Source: Caprimulgus europaeus | Taxonomy: Eukaryota > Chordata > Aves > Caprimulgiformes > Caprimulgidae | Reading direction: 5' to 3' | DNA length: 64,000 nucleotides | Assembly: GCA_907165065.1 (NCBI GenBank) | Contig: OU015523.1 | Coordinates: 16,119,834-16,183,833 of the forward strand | Shown: positions 45,549-57,300 of the stretch, in pieces | Layout: each line of letters opens with the position of its first letter | Numbering within the stretch: position 1 is the stretch's first letter | Made by a program: the position numbers and the translations under genes | The notes under the pieces: model-generated | Told to the model about the DNA's origin: nothing | Database searches by the model: none | What the model saw: only the letters and a program-made list of their open reading frames with translations

Positions 45549-48500
45549 AGAATCACTGGCTACACAGGCAAGAATTGTCATTATCGCCTTATTTTGTGAT
45601 AACAAACCCCTGTATAACACTTCAACACATGAGGCATTAACAGAGAGAAAATATTCCCTAAAATAGGAAGCTTCCTTTAGTAAGACTCTGAAAGTTGCTG
45701 AGCTGTTGGAGAAATTCCTATCTTCTTAATGCTTTTTGTATTAGATCTTTGACCCACTGGTACATTATTCCTCATAATGGAATTGGAAAAAAGGTTCTAC
45801 AATAATGAGCATTCACCTGTGTCATGCTCCAAAGTACTGCACAATACACCAGAACACAGTCTGTATGAAGGGGTTGGAGTTGGCCTTGGGGCTGGCTAGG
45901 GCAGCAAGTCTCCCTCTCAACCCTCTGGTACTTCCTGCAAGTTTAGCACAGTCCATGAAGCCAACAAAGAGCTGGGAGGAAGAGAAAGAAGTCTTACAAG
46001 ACAGAAAGCAGGAGGAGAACATTTGAATTTCATAAGACAGGTTAACCCCGCAGGGCTGAGAGAAGCAAAAACAACTTATTCTGAATAAACATGATATGGA
46101 AATTGCAGAGATAGAATTGAGCATGAATTTATCTAGGAAGCTACAGCACAAGTTGGTTTGAGATGCCATCAGGAAAACACTGTGAAAACTGAAGACAGGA
46201 GAAGTGATCTTACCAGCCAAGTCTGAATCCTAGACTACTTGTTCCCAGAACCCATACTTTTGGTATGGGAGGCAATGGAATAGTGACACTCAGTCTCCAG
46301 ATACAGCTCCCACAAGCTCAGCCACCAGGCTGAAACACATTCTCAAGGAGCACATTGCATGCTTTGTGTTTGCCATCTCCTAGATCATGTCCCAGCATTG
46401 CCAACAGGAATGCTAGTTCATATTTTCTGAAACAGCAGCAGGGAACATGCTAGGAATTAAGCAGCAGGGACTGCTGTGGCCAGTGCTTGACTCTACATCC
46501 CAGTCTTCTCACTGGTTAGTAGGGATGCAGCAAGTCACCAAGCCTAGGTTCTTCATTCTCTCTAAATAGCAGGAAAGATGGCAAAGGATAACAGACACAA
46601 CATGGAGGCAGGCATACTCTGCAATGAAGCCGCATGTCCTTGTCCCAGGCTGTCACCCTTGATACAACTGATGGTCCTAGGCAAAACAGAGTCTGAGTGT
46701 ATAAAGGTATTTGACAAATGGGCTCCAAAGAGCCTAGCTGATGTGATTTAAGATGTTACCTCTCTCCAGCTGTCTGCCCTGTCCCTCTGCCAGAAGTTCC
46801 TGCCCCAACAGCAGGTAAAGCAGAAGAAATGTGTCCATGCATCTTGAATGCTCTAGCTCAGGCTGGTGGATTAGCATAAACTGCCAATGAGGGGTGGGTT
46901 TGTGCTAATACATCAGATGAAAGCTGCAGGCACTGGAGCACGGGCATATGTCTCATTCTGCCAAGTCTCCAGTCATCTCCAGTAAAGAAGCAGAAAGGAC
47001 AGCTGAGGGTATTAAAGTCATGTGTGCTGGGTACAGCTAGTCACATATACACACACAGTACTCTGATGAACATACTGCTTTCAAGTCCATTTGCCTAAAG
47101 CCTGGTGATCTGCAGACCCACCAATGCACAGCCTGGACACTGACTATCCAGCACTGTAAGACAAACAATTAATGCTAAGGAGCACACTTAAAATGGCACA
47201 GCTATAAGCCTGCAAGGGAGGGAAGGGTGACTTCAGTAACCTCCCTCACAGACCTCTTAAACCTCCTGGGAGAGTGCCAGCTCATACCCTGGCTCAGAAT
47301 CAACAAAGTTGATAATCATCACTCAACCAAAACTTCTTTAGAATTATAAAAGTGCGAACTAACAAATTACTGGAAAAATTCCAGGTGGAAAAAAAAAGGC
47401 AGAAAAATCTGGGCAGCTCATTTTAATATCCATTCCTGCTATCAGTGTCAGTGATGCACGTTTATGCTAAACGTTTCTTTATCTCATACAGCATAAGACT
47501 TGCTTTTTACATGAAAATCATTTGTGCTTTGGAAAATCCTGTAATGCACTGATTTGCTTTGCTTTCTGTTGTATGCTCTTACTTTCTTGTTTGTTTTGTG
47601 CTTGTATCTCTTGCTTATGATCTCTCTGTATACTGAAAACCCAGTGCAAACATTTTGTAAACAATAAGAAGCTCATTGCTACTTTCAAGCAGAAAATTTG
47701 TCTCTGCCTCACAGAGCATCTATTTTGGCTTGTATTTAATTTTTTTAATAATGCATGAATGTATATCTATAGATCAGATCTTTCCTTACTTAGATTCTAC
47801 AGTGGCGGGTACTTTATAAAAGTCAATATAGATAGAATCAGCTGTAATCCATTTATGGCACACTCATCTTTGATCAGAAGATACATCAACTGTTCCCTTT
47901 CATATACAACAGGCAGAAAACTTCCTTTTCACCACATTGATTTAAAAGCTTTAAAATTTTGTGAATTTAAGGATCCCTGGATGATTTTCTGTTCTGATAC
48001 TTCAAGAACACTTAGAGCAGCCCTGAACTGACCACAAAAAAGCCTTGACATGGGTAACTTACCTAGCATATTCCCTCCAGGTGTTGTTCTAGCATAGAAT
48101 CAATGAGTAATGTACAGAGATGCAGGAAGAAGTCCTAGAGCTCTCCCTTCACAGGACAGATTTATCATCCCAGTCAGAGTCTCTGTAATTCACTCAACTC
48201 TTTACTTTTCCTTGCAATTTCAGGTAGCGCCCAAATGCTTTTGAACTGCCATGTTGACATGTGTTCTTCCCTGTGAAATCTTAGGTTAGTCTACTTTTTT
48301 TTTAAATAGTAACCTGATTTTGAGTGCCCAGCTACATACCAGAGGCTACAGGGACTTCACTGATGATGGCATTTAAATTTAATAGGCTAGTGTGAATCTT
48401 AGACTGCCTAGGATACATAGATGTCAGATCCAGGCTCCACCTACAGAGAAGGGAGAGAAACAGTCATCCTAGGAGAAAAATTCAGACTCAGGAAGAATCA

Positions 48501-49854
48501 CTGAGGCATATGACTCTTCCATGGACTATATTGTGAGCCAAACTTCTGCATTTATTTATTGATAGAATAAATAAACATTTATGGATCCACTGCCCATCAT
48601 TCTTTTTAGTAGGAACTTGGTTTCCACAATGTCAGCCACCTCTGTCCTTTTTAAGCATTTTAACTGTTGGCCTGAATGTAGCTATCATGTGCCTCAGCCA
48701 GAAATGGAAGGTATTTAAAAAAGCAGGAGCTTATGCTGGAAGTGTTGATGCTGGTTGCAATCTCTGAAGCAAGTATTAAGTCACCAGCAGGTAAAATGAG
48801 GAAGCCTCAACAGGCTCTTACTGCCTCTCTCCAGCTTTGAGGCTACTCATTGTAATAAACTTCACCTTCTTAGGTTTGCTTAGATGATCACTAGGTGACC
48901 GGAGAGCCTCCCTAACTGAGCCTTTCCAGGGAAGAATTCTAATGTTTCTGTATTTAACTTGGATATGTAACAGATCTGTTGTTATACAAAGCAAATGGAG
49001 TTTTTTGGGATGACAGAAGCACCATGGCTTCACCAGTTTGGACTGGAAGCAGAGGACTTTGAGGCCCCCCTGGGGGTTTTCAGGCAGAACAACTGTGAAG
49101 CTAGAGCTATAAATTTAATCACTCTTTATTGATGCAGTGATGTTGGGTGTATTGATGGATTTTATTGCTAAGCAGTGCATTCTCCCCATGTTTTTTCCCC
49201 CCCCTTGAGCAGATTAACTGCAGATTCCAAAATACTGTCCAGCAGAGATATGCATGTCATACTGTTTTTGCTTTGCTTGCCTCCCACATAAAAGAACAGC
49301 TGTGAATGTCAGCTGAGGCTTATTTCTCCTGCACAATGGCCTATCATTTTTGTAAAAATAAATAAATAAGTGGCAATCATTCATTTTTTTCATGGATATA
49401 AACACTTTGGGTCAAACTCAAAGTGACTGAAATTATATTGCATTTTACCTCTGGTTGATAAGTAGTTGTAATTTACAGGCCAATAGAACTGGGTAGATAG
49501 AAAAGCAACTACCAAGTAGAATTAAGATAAAGAACCTCCCACTCTCACTTTGTCTTGCACCTTTCACTGAGCTGCCTTCACTCCTGCATCATTTATTTCT
49601 CGACTGCACGCTCTTGTAAGTTACACTAAGTTGCTGCCAGGTAACATACAGCATCATTTATATCACCTTTGAGCAGTGCCCAATTACAGAGCAAGATGCT
49701 GAAGTCACCGGTTCAGTCCCAAACACACAAGCAAAGCAACTTCTGCAGTGAGAGCAGGCACAGGATTAAGTCCTTATACAAAGCCACAGAAATTAAAAGC
49801 ACAATTGCTGGGTAAAGTGCCACCTGTGTGGAGCTCTCCTTTAATAAGGAGACA
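45549..49854. other. Long non-coding stretch, no gene recognised
   Basis: The 132-codon minus-strand frame at 45822-46220 has many Cys, Phe and Ser but no recognisable domain, and lies opposite purine-rich DNA. The other frames are short. A C-run (TTTTTTCCCCCCCCTTG) lies at 49191-49207 and an (AAAT)n-like run at 49356-49371. No repeat was recognised. Confidence 0.55.
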
Positions 49855-49979
49855 TTATCTCAACCTAGAAGTTGTTTTTTCCTCCCCCTCAATTCTCCTC
49901 CCCATCCCATTAGGACAGGGGAAGGAGTGAGCAAGCAGCTGTGTGGTGCTTAGTTACCAACTAGAATTAAACCACAACA
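49855..49979 (+). mobile_element. ERVL-type LTR, 3' 125 bp only
   Basis: 'tatctcaacctagaagttgt', 'cctccccatcccattaggac', 'gagtgagcaagcagctgtgt', 'ggtgcttagttaccaac' and TTAAACCACAACA reproduce the terminal part of the LTRs at 33.4 and 35.1 kb in the same orientation. The LTR's 5' four-fifths are absent, and TATA and U3 are gone. Confidence 0.85.
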
Positions 49980-50739
49980 ATATGAAAAATGAAGGGAAGA
50001 GCTCTTAAGTATATATATCCAAAAAATCATGTTGTCACTGGCAGCAGTACACTAGCATATGGTAAGACCCATTTGACTTTATAAATTCTGGAAGGATAAA
50101 ATTAAACCTTCTTATCTTAATACCTGCTGCAATAGTTTCCCCCTTGCCTCTTATTGGAGGCTGGAAAGATTAATTGTCATTTATGAAAAGTCCAATAAAA
50201 ATACAGAACTCCCCATTCACACTGGTGCTGAGTATTAGTAATTGCTTTTTCACTAGAAGCCTGGAGATCACATGCATTCTTACTCACTATATCCTTTAAC
50301 AGATCTCATTCTAAGGATCCATCTTTAGGACTTACTCGTAACACACAAATAGCAGAACAACATTAAGGGCTATATCCAGTGTACATATAATATTTCCCAT
50401 TTTCCAGATGAGTGGTTTTCAAACTGTGGTCTGCAGACCTCTAGGGCCTTTGTCTATTTCTGTCTCCTATATTCATTGCGAGAATTCATGCATGGGAATT
50501 TCCTAGGTATGTCTGCACATTCCTTCAAGAGTACAAGGGACCAGCAAATTGAGAATTGGGGAAAATTTGTACATAAAAGGCATTTTTTTGAAGCCAAATG
50601 CAGCTATGATGAGCAGAGAGGAAAGGATGAGTGCCTGAACACTCCAGCTCCATGTGACCCCAGGCACTCCCATACACAAGGTATTGCCATCAGCAAGGGC
50701 TAAGACCCCATCAGCCTCCTCCTTCCCCTTTCCTCCTGT
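49980..50739. other. Non-coding stretch with a possible hAT-like remnant
   Basis: At 50411-50439 'agtggttttcaaactgtggt' and 'ctgcagacc' resemble the terminal inverted repeat style of Charlie-type hAT elements ('cagtggttctcaaac...ggtc'). No partner terminus was found nearby. No gene was seen. Confidence 0.4.
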
Positions 50740-50744
50740 AAATC

Positions 50745-51010
50745 CACAAATGATTAAAAACATTAATTAACTGTCAAACCCTCCCCTGCTCTCCGTCAAT
50801 TAAATCTGTTTTATGTCCATTTTATCTATCCATCCAGATGCTTTAATTAGTCTCCATGATTGCAATTCATCAGCACTTCCTAGGAGTAAAACACATCAGC
50901 AGCCTTCTGCCTCTCCCTCTGCACAATTTACACAACACCTCACCTAATGGGGCTCTGAGCCCAACTCATGTTTTGAGCTCAGCTACAATGCAAATAACAG
51001 TAGTGATTAG
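50745..51010. promoter_or_regulatory. Candidate conserved non-coding element, homeodomain/POU-rich
   Basis: Within 265 bp lie a TAATTA core at 50764-50769, TCAATTAAAT at about 50796, CTTTAATTAG at 50841-50850, a perfect POU octamer ATGCAAAT at 50988-50995 and TGATTAG at 51004. The DNA is free of recognisable repeats. This motif density is typical of ultraconserved developmental enhancers. Conservation cannot be shown from one sequence, so this is inference. Confidence 0.3.
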
Positions 51011-51130
51011 TACAAAGGGAACTGTCTTTCCATTCCCAGCTAAAAAGTTAATATTGTGTCTTTATAATCTACAATACAATGATTTAGTAGTGCCATTTGT
51101 GTCTCCCAATTCCCTAATGTAATGACTTAG

Positions 51131-51469
51131 TGCTACAGGGATATGCACATTATCTCCTGTTTGTAAATTTTTAGCAGGTTTATAAATACAGCATGGCCTT
51201 ACTGTGCAACCTCATGATCTCTCTGAACCTAAAAAAGTTTAAAATTAATAACAAACCATAAAACTTTGGGGGGGGTGGGAATGAATCATGCTTCATTAAA
51301 TGATAAAATCCATCAGGAGCCGAGGGCAAGGACAGGGGCAGAGACTCAGTTAATTTGTGAGAGTAACGTAATTTTGAATTGTTGGAAAGATATAACAGTG
51401 GAAATTCATAATATAGTTTTAGTTTGAAGGTCATCCCAAGGAAAGAAGGCCAAGTAGCTATCTGACCTT
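51131..51469. other. Non-coding stretch, nothing recognised
   Basis: A G-run (TTTGGGGGGGGTGGG) lies at 51266-51280. No gene or repeat was seen. Confidence 0.5.
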
Positions 51470-51471
51470 CT

Positions 51472-51501
51472 CAAGAGAGAGGAGAGAGAGAGAGAGAGAA
51501 T
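51472..51501. repeat. (GA)n microsatellite
   Basis: About 28 bases of nearly uninterrupted GA dinucleotides with a single GG break. Confidence 0.9.
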
Positions 51502-53874
51502 ATATTCTATCAGGTTGGCAAAATTCAAAGACTTACTTAGCTGTAATGATTAAGAAATCAAACAGTTCAAATAGCTGAGTTGCCATCATTCCCACTGCAA
51601 GAGAAGACCTCCATGCAGGTCTTCAAGTTGTAAAGAAGTCCAGGCAGTCAGCCCAGAAAACCTCTTGACACCTCCCACCTTGTTTTGTGCTCAGCTCAGA
51701 AAACAACCATATCACAGCTTCAAGCTTAAGATTTCAATTCCACAGCAGTAAGATATTTTCACCATAAAAGCTCTCCAGTAACCTCATCTCTAACACATGC
51801 TTCCATGACAGTGCATTAGAGAAGTTAATCATTTACATCCTGCTTATCATTGTGCTGTCAGAATCAGTGACTGGGCCACTAAGTGTTAGTATGGGCTTCC
51901 TATATTACAGACATTTGAATTTCAGACAGTAGTATCTGTAGTAAGAGGTCTTTGTTTTCCTCTACTATGTGCAAGCAAATACCATCAAGCTCAATACATG
52001 AGGACACGCAAGAAAATGCTTCTTGAAAAGATACTCAAGCTCAACAGAGACTCCAGAGGAAGATGAATTAACCAGTCTCCTCAGTAAAGTCCCATGGCAG
52101 ATGCATTACCATTGTAAAAATTTGCATCCTATTTCCAATGTAATATTTTTAAGTTCAATATTCATTTTTTAGCATTTCTGAGGACTTTTTCTACTACATT
52201 AGAGGGACCCACACTTTGAGGCAGCAGAATGACATGAAAAAGAATGAGTGTAGCATTAAAAAGAAAAATCAAAACACACATTTTGAGCTGGTAGGTAAGA
52301 TATTGGCCTTCTAAATCCTCTCCTCTTGTAACCATGTTTGGTATTCCTATTTCAGGGGAGCAGAAGCTTTATATTCCTTAGCTGAAATCTTTAAAAGCAG
52401 TATAGCCTTCTGTCAGAAAATGGTGATCTGACATAACTGAGCTGTGAAGTGTCTGCATGAATATATTGACTATATAAAAAGAATCAGTCAATGTTATCAA
52501 AACACCTTTGAGTGCAAATACATACTTCACAAAGTATTTAATATATCTTTAAAATATTCATGTTGCAATTAAACTAGAAATACTTAATGTGTATTTCACA
52601 AATTAAGCCAGTAAACCAACCAGGGCTTTCATCCCAGTTTGACAACATAAAATTTTGAAATGTCAAAACCGCCTTCAGGACAAATTTCCATTTCTGTTGC
52701 CAGCTGTCAAGATGGCCATCAAAAGCTGCAGATCATACAGCTCTGATCTCTTCAGGTCAGGAGCTTTCAATCGCTACTTCCTACCTGTTATTCCCATTTT
52801 CACATGGGAAGAACTCACACAAGACCACTGCATGTCAAAGACTTATTCAGCAGGCAGAAAAAAAAAACCAAACAACTTTCTTCAACTTGGACTGTGCCCA
52901 CATATCTTATGTGGGCTGCAGCTGGGGAAGAAAAAGTTACCAAGGCAAACAACTCATCCACTGCCACAGTTTATTGTCCTCTCTGATCTCCTGACATTGA
53001 CACATGAATAATCACTCCTCACTATTTAGACCACCTCTCAGTTTTGTTATGAGGTGTAGCTATGCCAGAGGGTGGTAACTTCTGGTGATGAGCAGCTGAG
53101 ATCACTAACCTTCATCCAAGATGGACAGCTGTTTATTTAACTCTTCAGTTGCAGGTAAATTCTAGGTTGACACTTGGCCTGGAGTATGTAAAGAAATGGA
53201 AGCACATGCAGGTTGCTCTCAACATGCATTGAGCTCTTTATAGGGACCAAGGTTTTCCAGCAATGGAAAAGTTGCATGTGAAAACCCACCAAATAGTAAT
53301 TACATCAAAATATAGCTAAGAATAATCACCTTACAAACATCTATCACATCTGAATACAACCCAGACATCTTTCTGCCAGAGTTTTCATGTTCTGATTCTG
53401 GTCCCTCAGAGATCCATGCCATATATTTACAGTTTCCATAAAAGTAAAGAAGAGAGTGACTGTTATGTTAATTCCCCATACAAGGGCCCTCAGTCTCAGG
53501 AGATTTTGTAGGCATTTGCAAACAAAGAGAATGAAAACCACTGTTCTCTATCAACTCCCCAAGAATCTATATGGTGCTGATACTAAATACCTCTATATAT
53601 CATTTGCATACTCTGCAGATGATTGCATGCTGTGATTATGTAGAATAACAGTGCTATGAATCCGTAAAACACTGGTCTTATTTATATACAATGCCATACT
53701 TGGTATTTTATGTTTATATTTTCCCATAAGCTACCGTTATATATTGCATTGGTGGGAAACTATCAAAACAGCTCTGAAAACAGCAAATATTCAATCACAG
53801 GTCAATTTTTCTGCCAATTCACTTTCATGTTTATCTGGGGAGGGAATCTTGGCTTTGGTGGTGTCGGAGCAAAT
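51502..53874. other. Non-coding stretch, no gene recognised
   Basis: A perfect 8-bp hairpin (GAAGACCT at 51604 and AGGTCTTC at 51618) is present. The frame at 52655-53011 has no domain. No repeats were recognised. Confidence 0.55.
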
Positions 53875-53915
53875 TTCCTCGCTGACTTCAGTGGTCCCAG
53901 AATTTCAGTCAGTGT
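53875..53915. repeat. Possible ancient amniote repeat fragment
   Basis: 'ctcgctgacttcagtggtcc' and 'cagaatttca' resemble the old amniote phrase 'attgacttcagtgggagcaggatttca'. It is very short. Confidence 0.35.
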
Positions 53916-54039
53916 GTTATAGTATTTTTATTGCATCTGAGGCAAAGTATTTTCTAGCCTTTCCTTTTGGAAACTATTTAATAGCTCAATGAACTTCACC
54001 ATAAGTGTTTTCTCATTCTTATTTCTTCCCATCACTGCT

Positions 54040-54240
54040 AGCTCTGCTCAACACACATTAACTAATTCCTTCTCCACTCAGTGTTTACACACTTCAAATA
54101 TTCATAGAGGGTTACATTTCTCCACATTCCCATCACTGCCAGATGAATTGACTTCCCTTTTTTCCAAGTCGAATCTTTATTTCTTTTCCTAATCCTAAGT
54201 CTCTAATCTCTCTAGATATCTTTGTATTATCACTATTTAA
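54040..54240 (-). mobile_element. Probable ancient CR1/L3-like LINE 3' fragment
   Basis: 'ccactcagtgtttacacact', 'tcaaatattcatagagggtt', 'ccttttttccaagtcgaat' and 'cctaatcctaagtctctaat' follow the reversed order of an amniote CR1/L3 3' part, equivalent to the region near position 60 of this window. It is heavily diverged and dead. Confidence 0.5.
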
Positions 54241-54254
54241 TTTCTGTTAAGTAC

Positions 54255-54372
54255 TGACAGCATGCCAGGTGCCTTCAGTTTGCCAGATGCTGCACAGAGT
54301 GGAAAGGCACAGCTCTCCTCCTGTGGAGGAAACAGTCTAGGAGACAAAGCAAAGATGGGACAAAGTGTCTTC
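54255..54372 (-). mobile_element. Possible ancient MIR-like SINE fragment
   Basis: 'cagatgctgcacagagtgga', 'ggaaacagtctaggagacaa' and 'agcaaagatgggacaaagtg' resemble the reversed middle of amniote MIR-like SINEs ('agagcttacaatctaaatagacaagacagacaaagg'). It directly abuts the older LINE piece. Confidence 0.4.
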
Positions 54373-57300
54373 ACAGCTCAGAGCATATGGTTAGGCTTAG
54401 AATATGGGTGCAGCTGTGAAAATAGGTTGAGGGCTGAAAATAGGCAGGCTCCTTCTGCAGTCCTGGTAGAAGAAAGAGTGGATTTCCTGATAGCATTGAA
54501 AGGAAAGGTTGAGCCAATTTTGTGTTATTTTTAAGGAAAAGAAGTGGCACAAGGCTGAGAGGATGAGTTGGGGAGCAGGGCAGGACCCAAACTAGTGCTT
54601 GTCTTAGACGAACATAGCTCCAGTCAAAGGAGTGGTGGCATGCATGAAGGAAGTACCCTAGGACCCTTCCTCACACGTGAGGGCACTGATATAAAAGAAT
54701 GGAACTAGCACCACAAAAACAAGAGACAATGAAGTGATGATCAAGTGGACAGCCAGTCTGAAAATGTATGAGGAAAGAAGAAAAGACAAGAGCCTCAGAG
54801 GACCACAGAGAAGACTGTGGAAGCAAACACATCCCAAAAGCTGCCAGCACTGGGAATAGCAGCTTTACTGTAGTGCCCTGCACCCTGCCTGCAGTTCTAC
54901 CCATCTGCTAGCATCCATGTAACAGACATGGACATGCTATTTAGTCTGTCTTCTAGCTATAGTCATAGTCCACTTTGGAGGAGGGGACATTTTTTTTTTC
55001 TCCCCACTGCATAGATCTACAGTCTATCCAAGATCTTTCTCATATCTCTCAAATCTCTGAGAAGCAGATGAAGCTTTACAGCAGGACTCTTCTTTTAAGA
55101 CTGTGAACATAAAAGATCTCGTGTCTTTATTCATGAGGCAAGAAAGCACACTAGTGGGAACTGGAAGTTTCTCCACTGGGAACAGACTAGAGACTCTCCC
55201 AACCTGTTTTCTATAGTCTGAGAAGGAACAGCTGAGGGGAAAGCCAGGGACCAAATACACTTCCCCTCAATGAGGTTAAATTCTAGCAGTGGCTCCTAAA
55301 AGTATCAAAGATCTGCTCTGTTACAGGACACAGCCTGCTTTGTTTCCAACACACAAATACATACAGAAGTAATATACACTCATTACCTGTTACAGCAGTT
55401 CTCATGCTTGCTCCTTAGGCAAGCTGGTCCTGTCCCCTGGACCTCTACCCCAGAGCAATGTCAAAAGTTTTCTGGAGCTTTAGTGATGAGATCACAAAGC
55501 TGGCAGCCAGCACTCCTTGCGAGTCTCCCCCATACATGCACCTTTTCCAAACAATCAAGCTTCCCAATAATCCTTCACGCTCCTCAGTTCTGTGATTATC
55601 AACTAAATATCAAATCTTGCTCCCCATTCCTTGTGGGAAATGCCATGATCTCCCAGTCTCCCAAAGAGAAAGTCCCAAATAGGTTCCACCAGAGAACAGA
55701 AAGAAAGACACAAAACACTAAAATGTTATCTATTCAAGTCTTTAAGCAGCCCTCAGGCTCCTAAAAGCCACTTTAAGGCTTCTCCATACAAACAGATACC
55801 AAAGTACTGACCCTCAAGAAAACAGAATACTACTTATAGTACTGCACAGATGTGGAAAAGAGTTAGGACTTGAGTCCAGAGCAGAAGCATCTCTGACTGC
55901 ATGAAAGACAGAAATAGCCCCTTGCCATTCTATTTCTCACAGAAACAGTGCTTTTTGCAAAAATCACCCCCTTCCTTTCAGACATCCCTGTTCCTATTCT
56001 CCCAGAAACCTACAGGCAAGGAGATAAACTGTTTGTAAATAGCAGTTTCACACCAATTAGCTCCATGCTCTGCAAACAGCATCACAGACTCAGTGTGGTG
56101 TTTCTAAGGGCTTGTTATTTTAGAGTACTACATATATTTCTATATAATTGATCTGTTCTGCTTTAAAGAGGCCATCAGGAAGATATGTGGGCAATTTACT
56201 GTAGAGGTAAGAGAAGGAGGGGCAATGGGGGTTAACCTCAGATTAGCTGTGTTTGCATGACAGTGTTTTACAGTCCCAACTCTTGGAATGAGACTAGAGC
56301 CCACATCATTGTTCCCTGCCTCCCCAGTGCACCACTTCCCCTAGTAAGGGAAGGAAGCCATAGTAGTAAGTTGGTAAAGCAAATCTCACAGTCACAACAG
56401 GGACAAGGTAAGTGCAGAGAATACTCTGCCCCATAGCACAGATGCCCCCATTTGTGCACAGGTTTATCGTTCTGGATGTCGCAGAGCTCAAGCATAGCTG
56501 CCTAAAGACATCACCATATGGATATGGCCTAAATTAGGTACCATTTGGCTATAGCAACTTGGTACACCTGACCAACAAGAAAGCCAGCAAATGCTGGTGG
56601 CAAATATACAGAGTACTGGAGTATCCCAGAAATGCCAAGGTCCACGGCCTCAAAAGTCTCCTCTGTGCCCTGAAGATAACATACTATGACAGGAGCAAAA
56701 GAGGCAGGCCACAGAACCATGACTATCGTAATTTGTTATCCAAATACAGACATTAAAAGAAACCAGGGCTACTCTGCTCTCCTGCAAAGCACAGGGCATA
56801 GCCTCCACCAATACTTACTGCATCACACTTGTAACTTCTGGCTCACACCACATAGAAGGCTGCCGGGGCCAAACTGAAGACTTGAGTGCTGGTGAATCCC
56901 CCTGTTTCTGACAGAGTCCTTCCAACAGCTCATTACTCTGCTGTGCCTTATTTCCACTCCCAGTTTTTCTAGCTTCCATCTCCAGTTCTCAGATCTCTTC
57001 ACACCTTTGAGTACTAGATTAAAGAGCTATTTTAGATCAGGCAAATTATTCCCCTGTTGGCTTTATTCCTGTGGTGGTTTGGGCAGATCCATCCTTTTGG
57101 CTTGCACCTAGCAGCCAAACAGTCTGCTTTCTCACCCTCCCTCCATCCATGATCAAGACCCTTCCCTTAGATAAGCTAAACAGATAGAAATGCCAGTGCC
57201 TTCTCTGCAAATGAGAATATTCCCAACCCTGAGTCTTTCTTGTAGTTCATTGTGCCATTTTCAGCTTTTGATGAGTGAACCCCAAAACTGAAACAAGACC

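Noticed and set aside
45822-46220. 132-codon minus-strand frame rich in Cys and Phe
   Set aside because: It does not show the regular Cys spacing of a zinc finger or secreted Cys-rich protein, and it lies opposite a purine-rich stretch.
49655-49720. tRNA B-box-like word GGTTCAGTCCC, possible tRNA gene or MIR head
   Set aside because: No matching A box at the proper distance and no cloverleaf can be drawn. The MIR match does not extend.
51604-51625. 8-bp hairpin GAAGACCT/AGGTCTTC as a microRNA or terminator
   Set aside because: The stem is far too short for a microRNA precursor, and bacterial-type terminators do not apply here.
57070-57150. Reverse-oriented ERVL LTR end
   Set aside because: Only loose similarity ('gtggtttgggc' and 'ctttctcaccctcc') without the diagnostic 'ggtgcttagtt' block in either direction.
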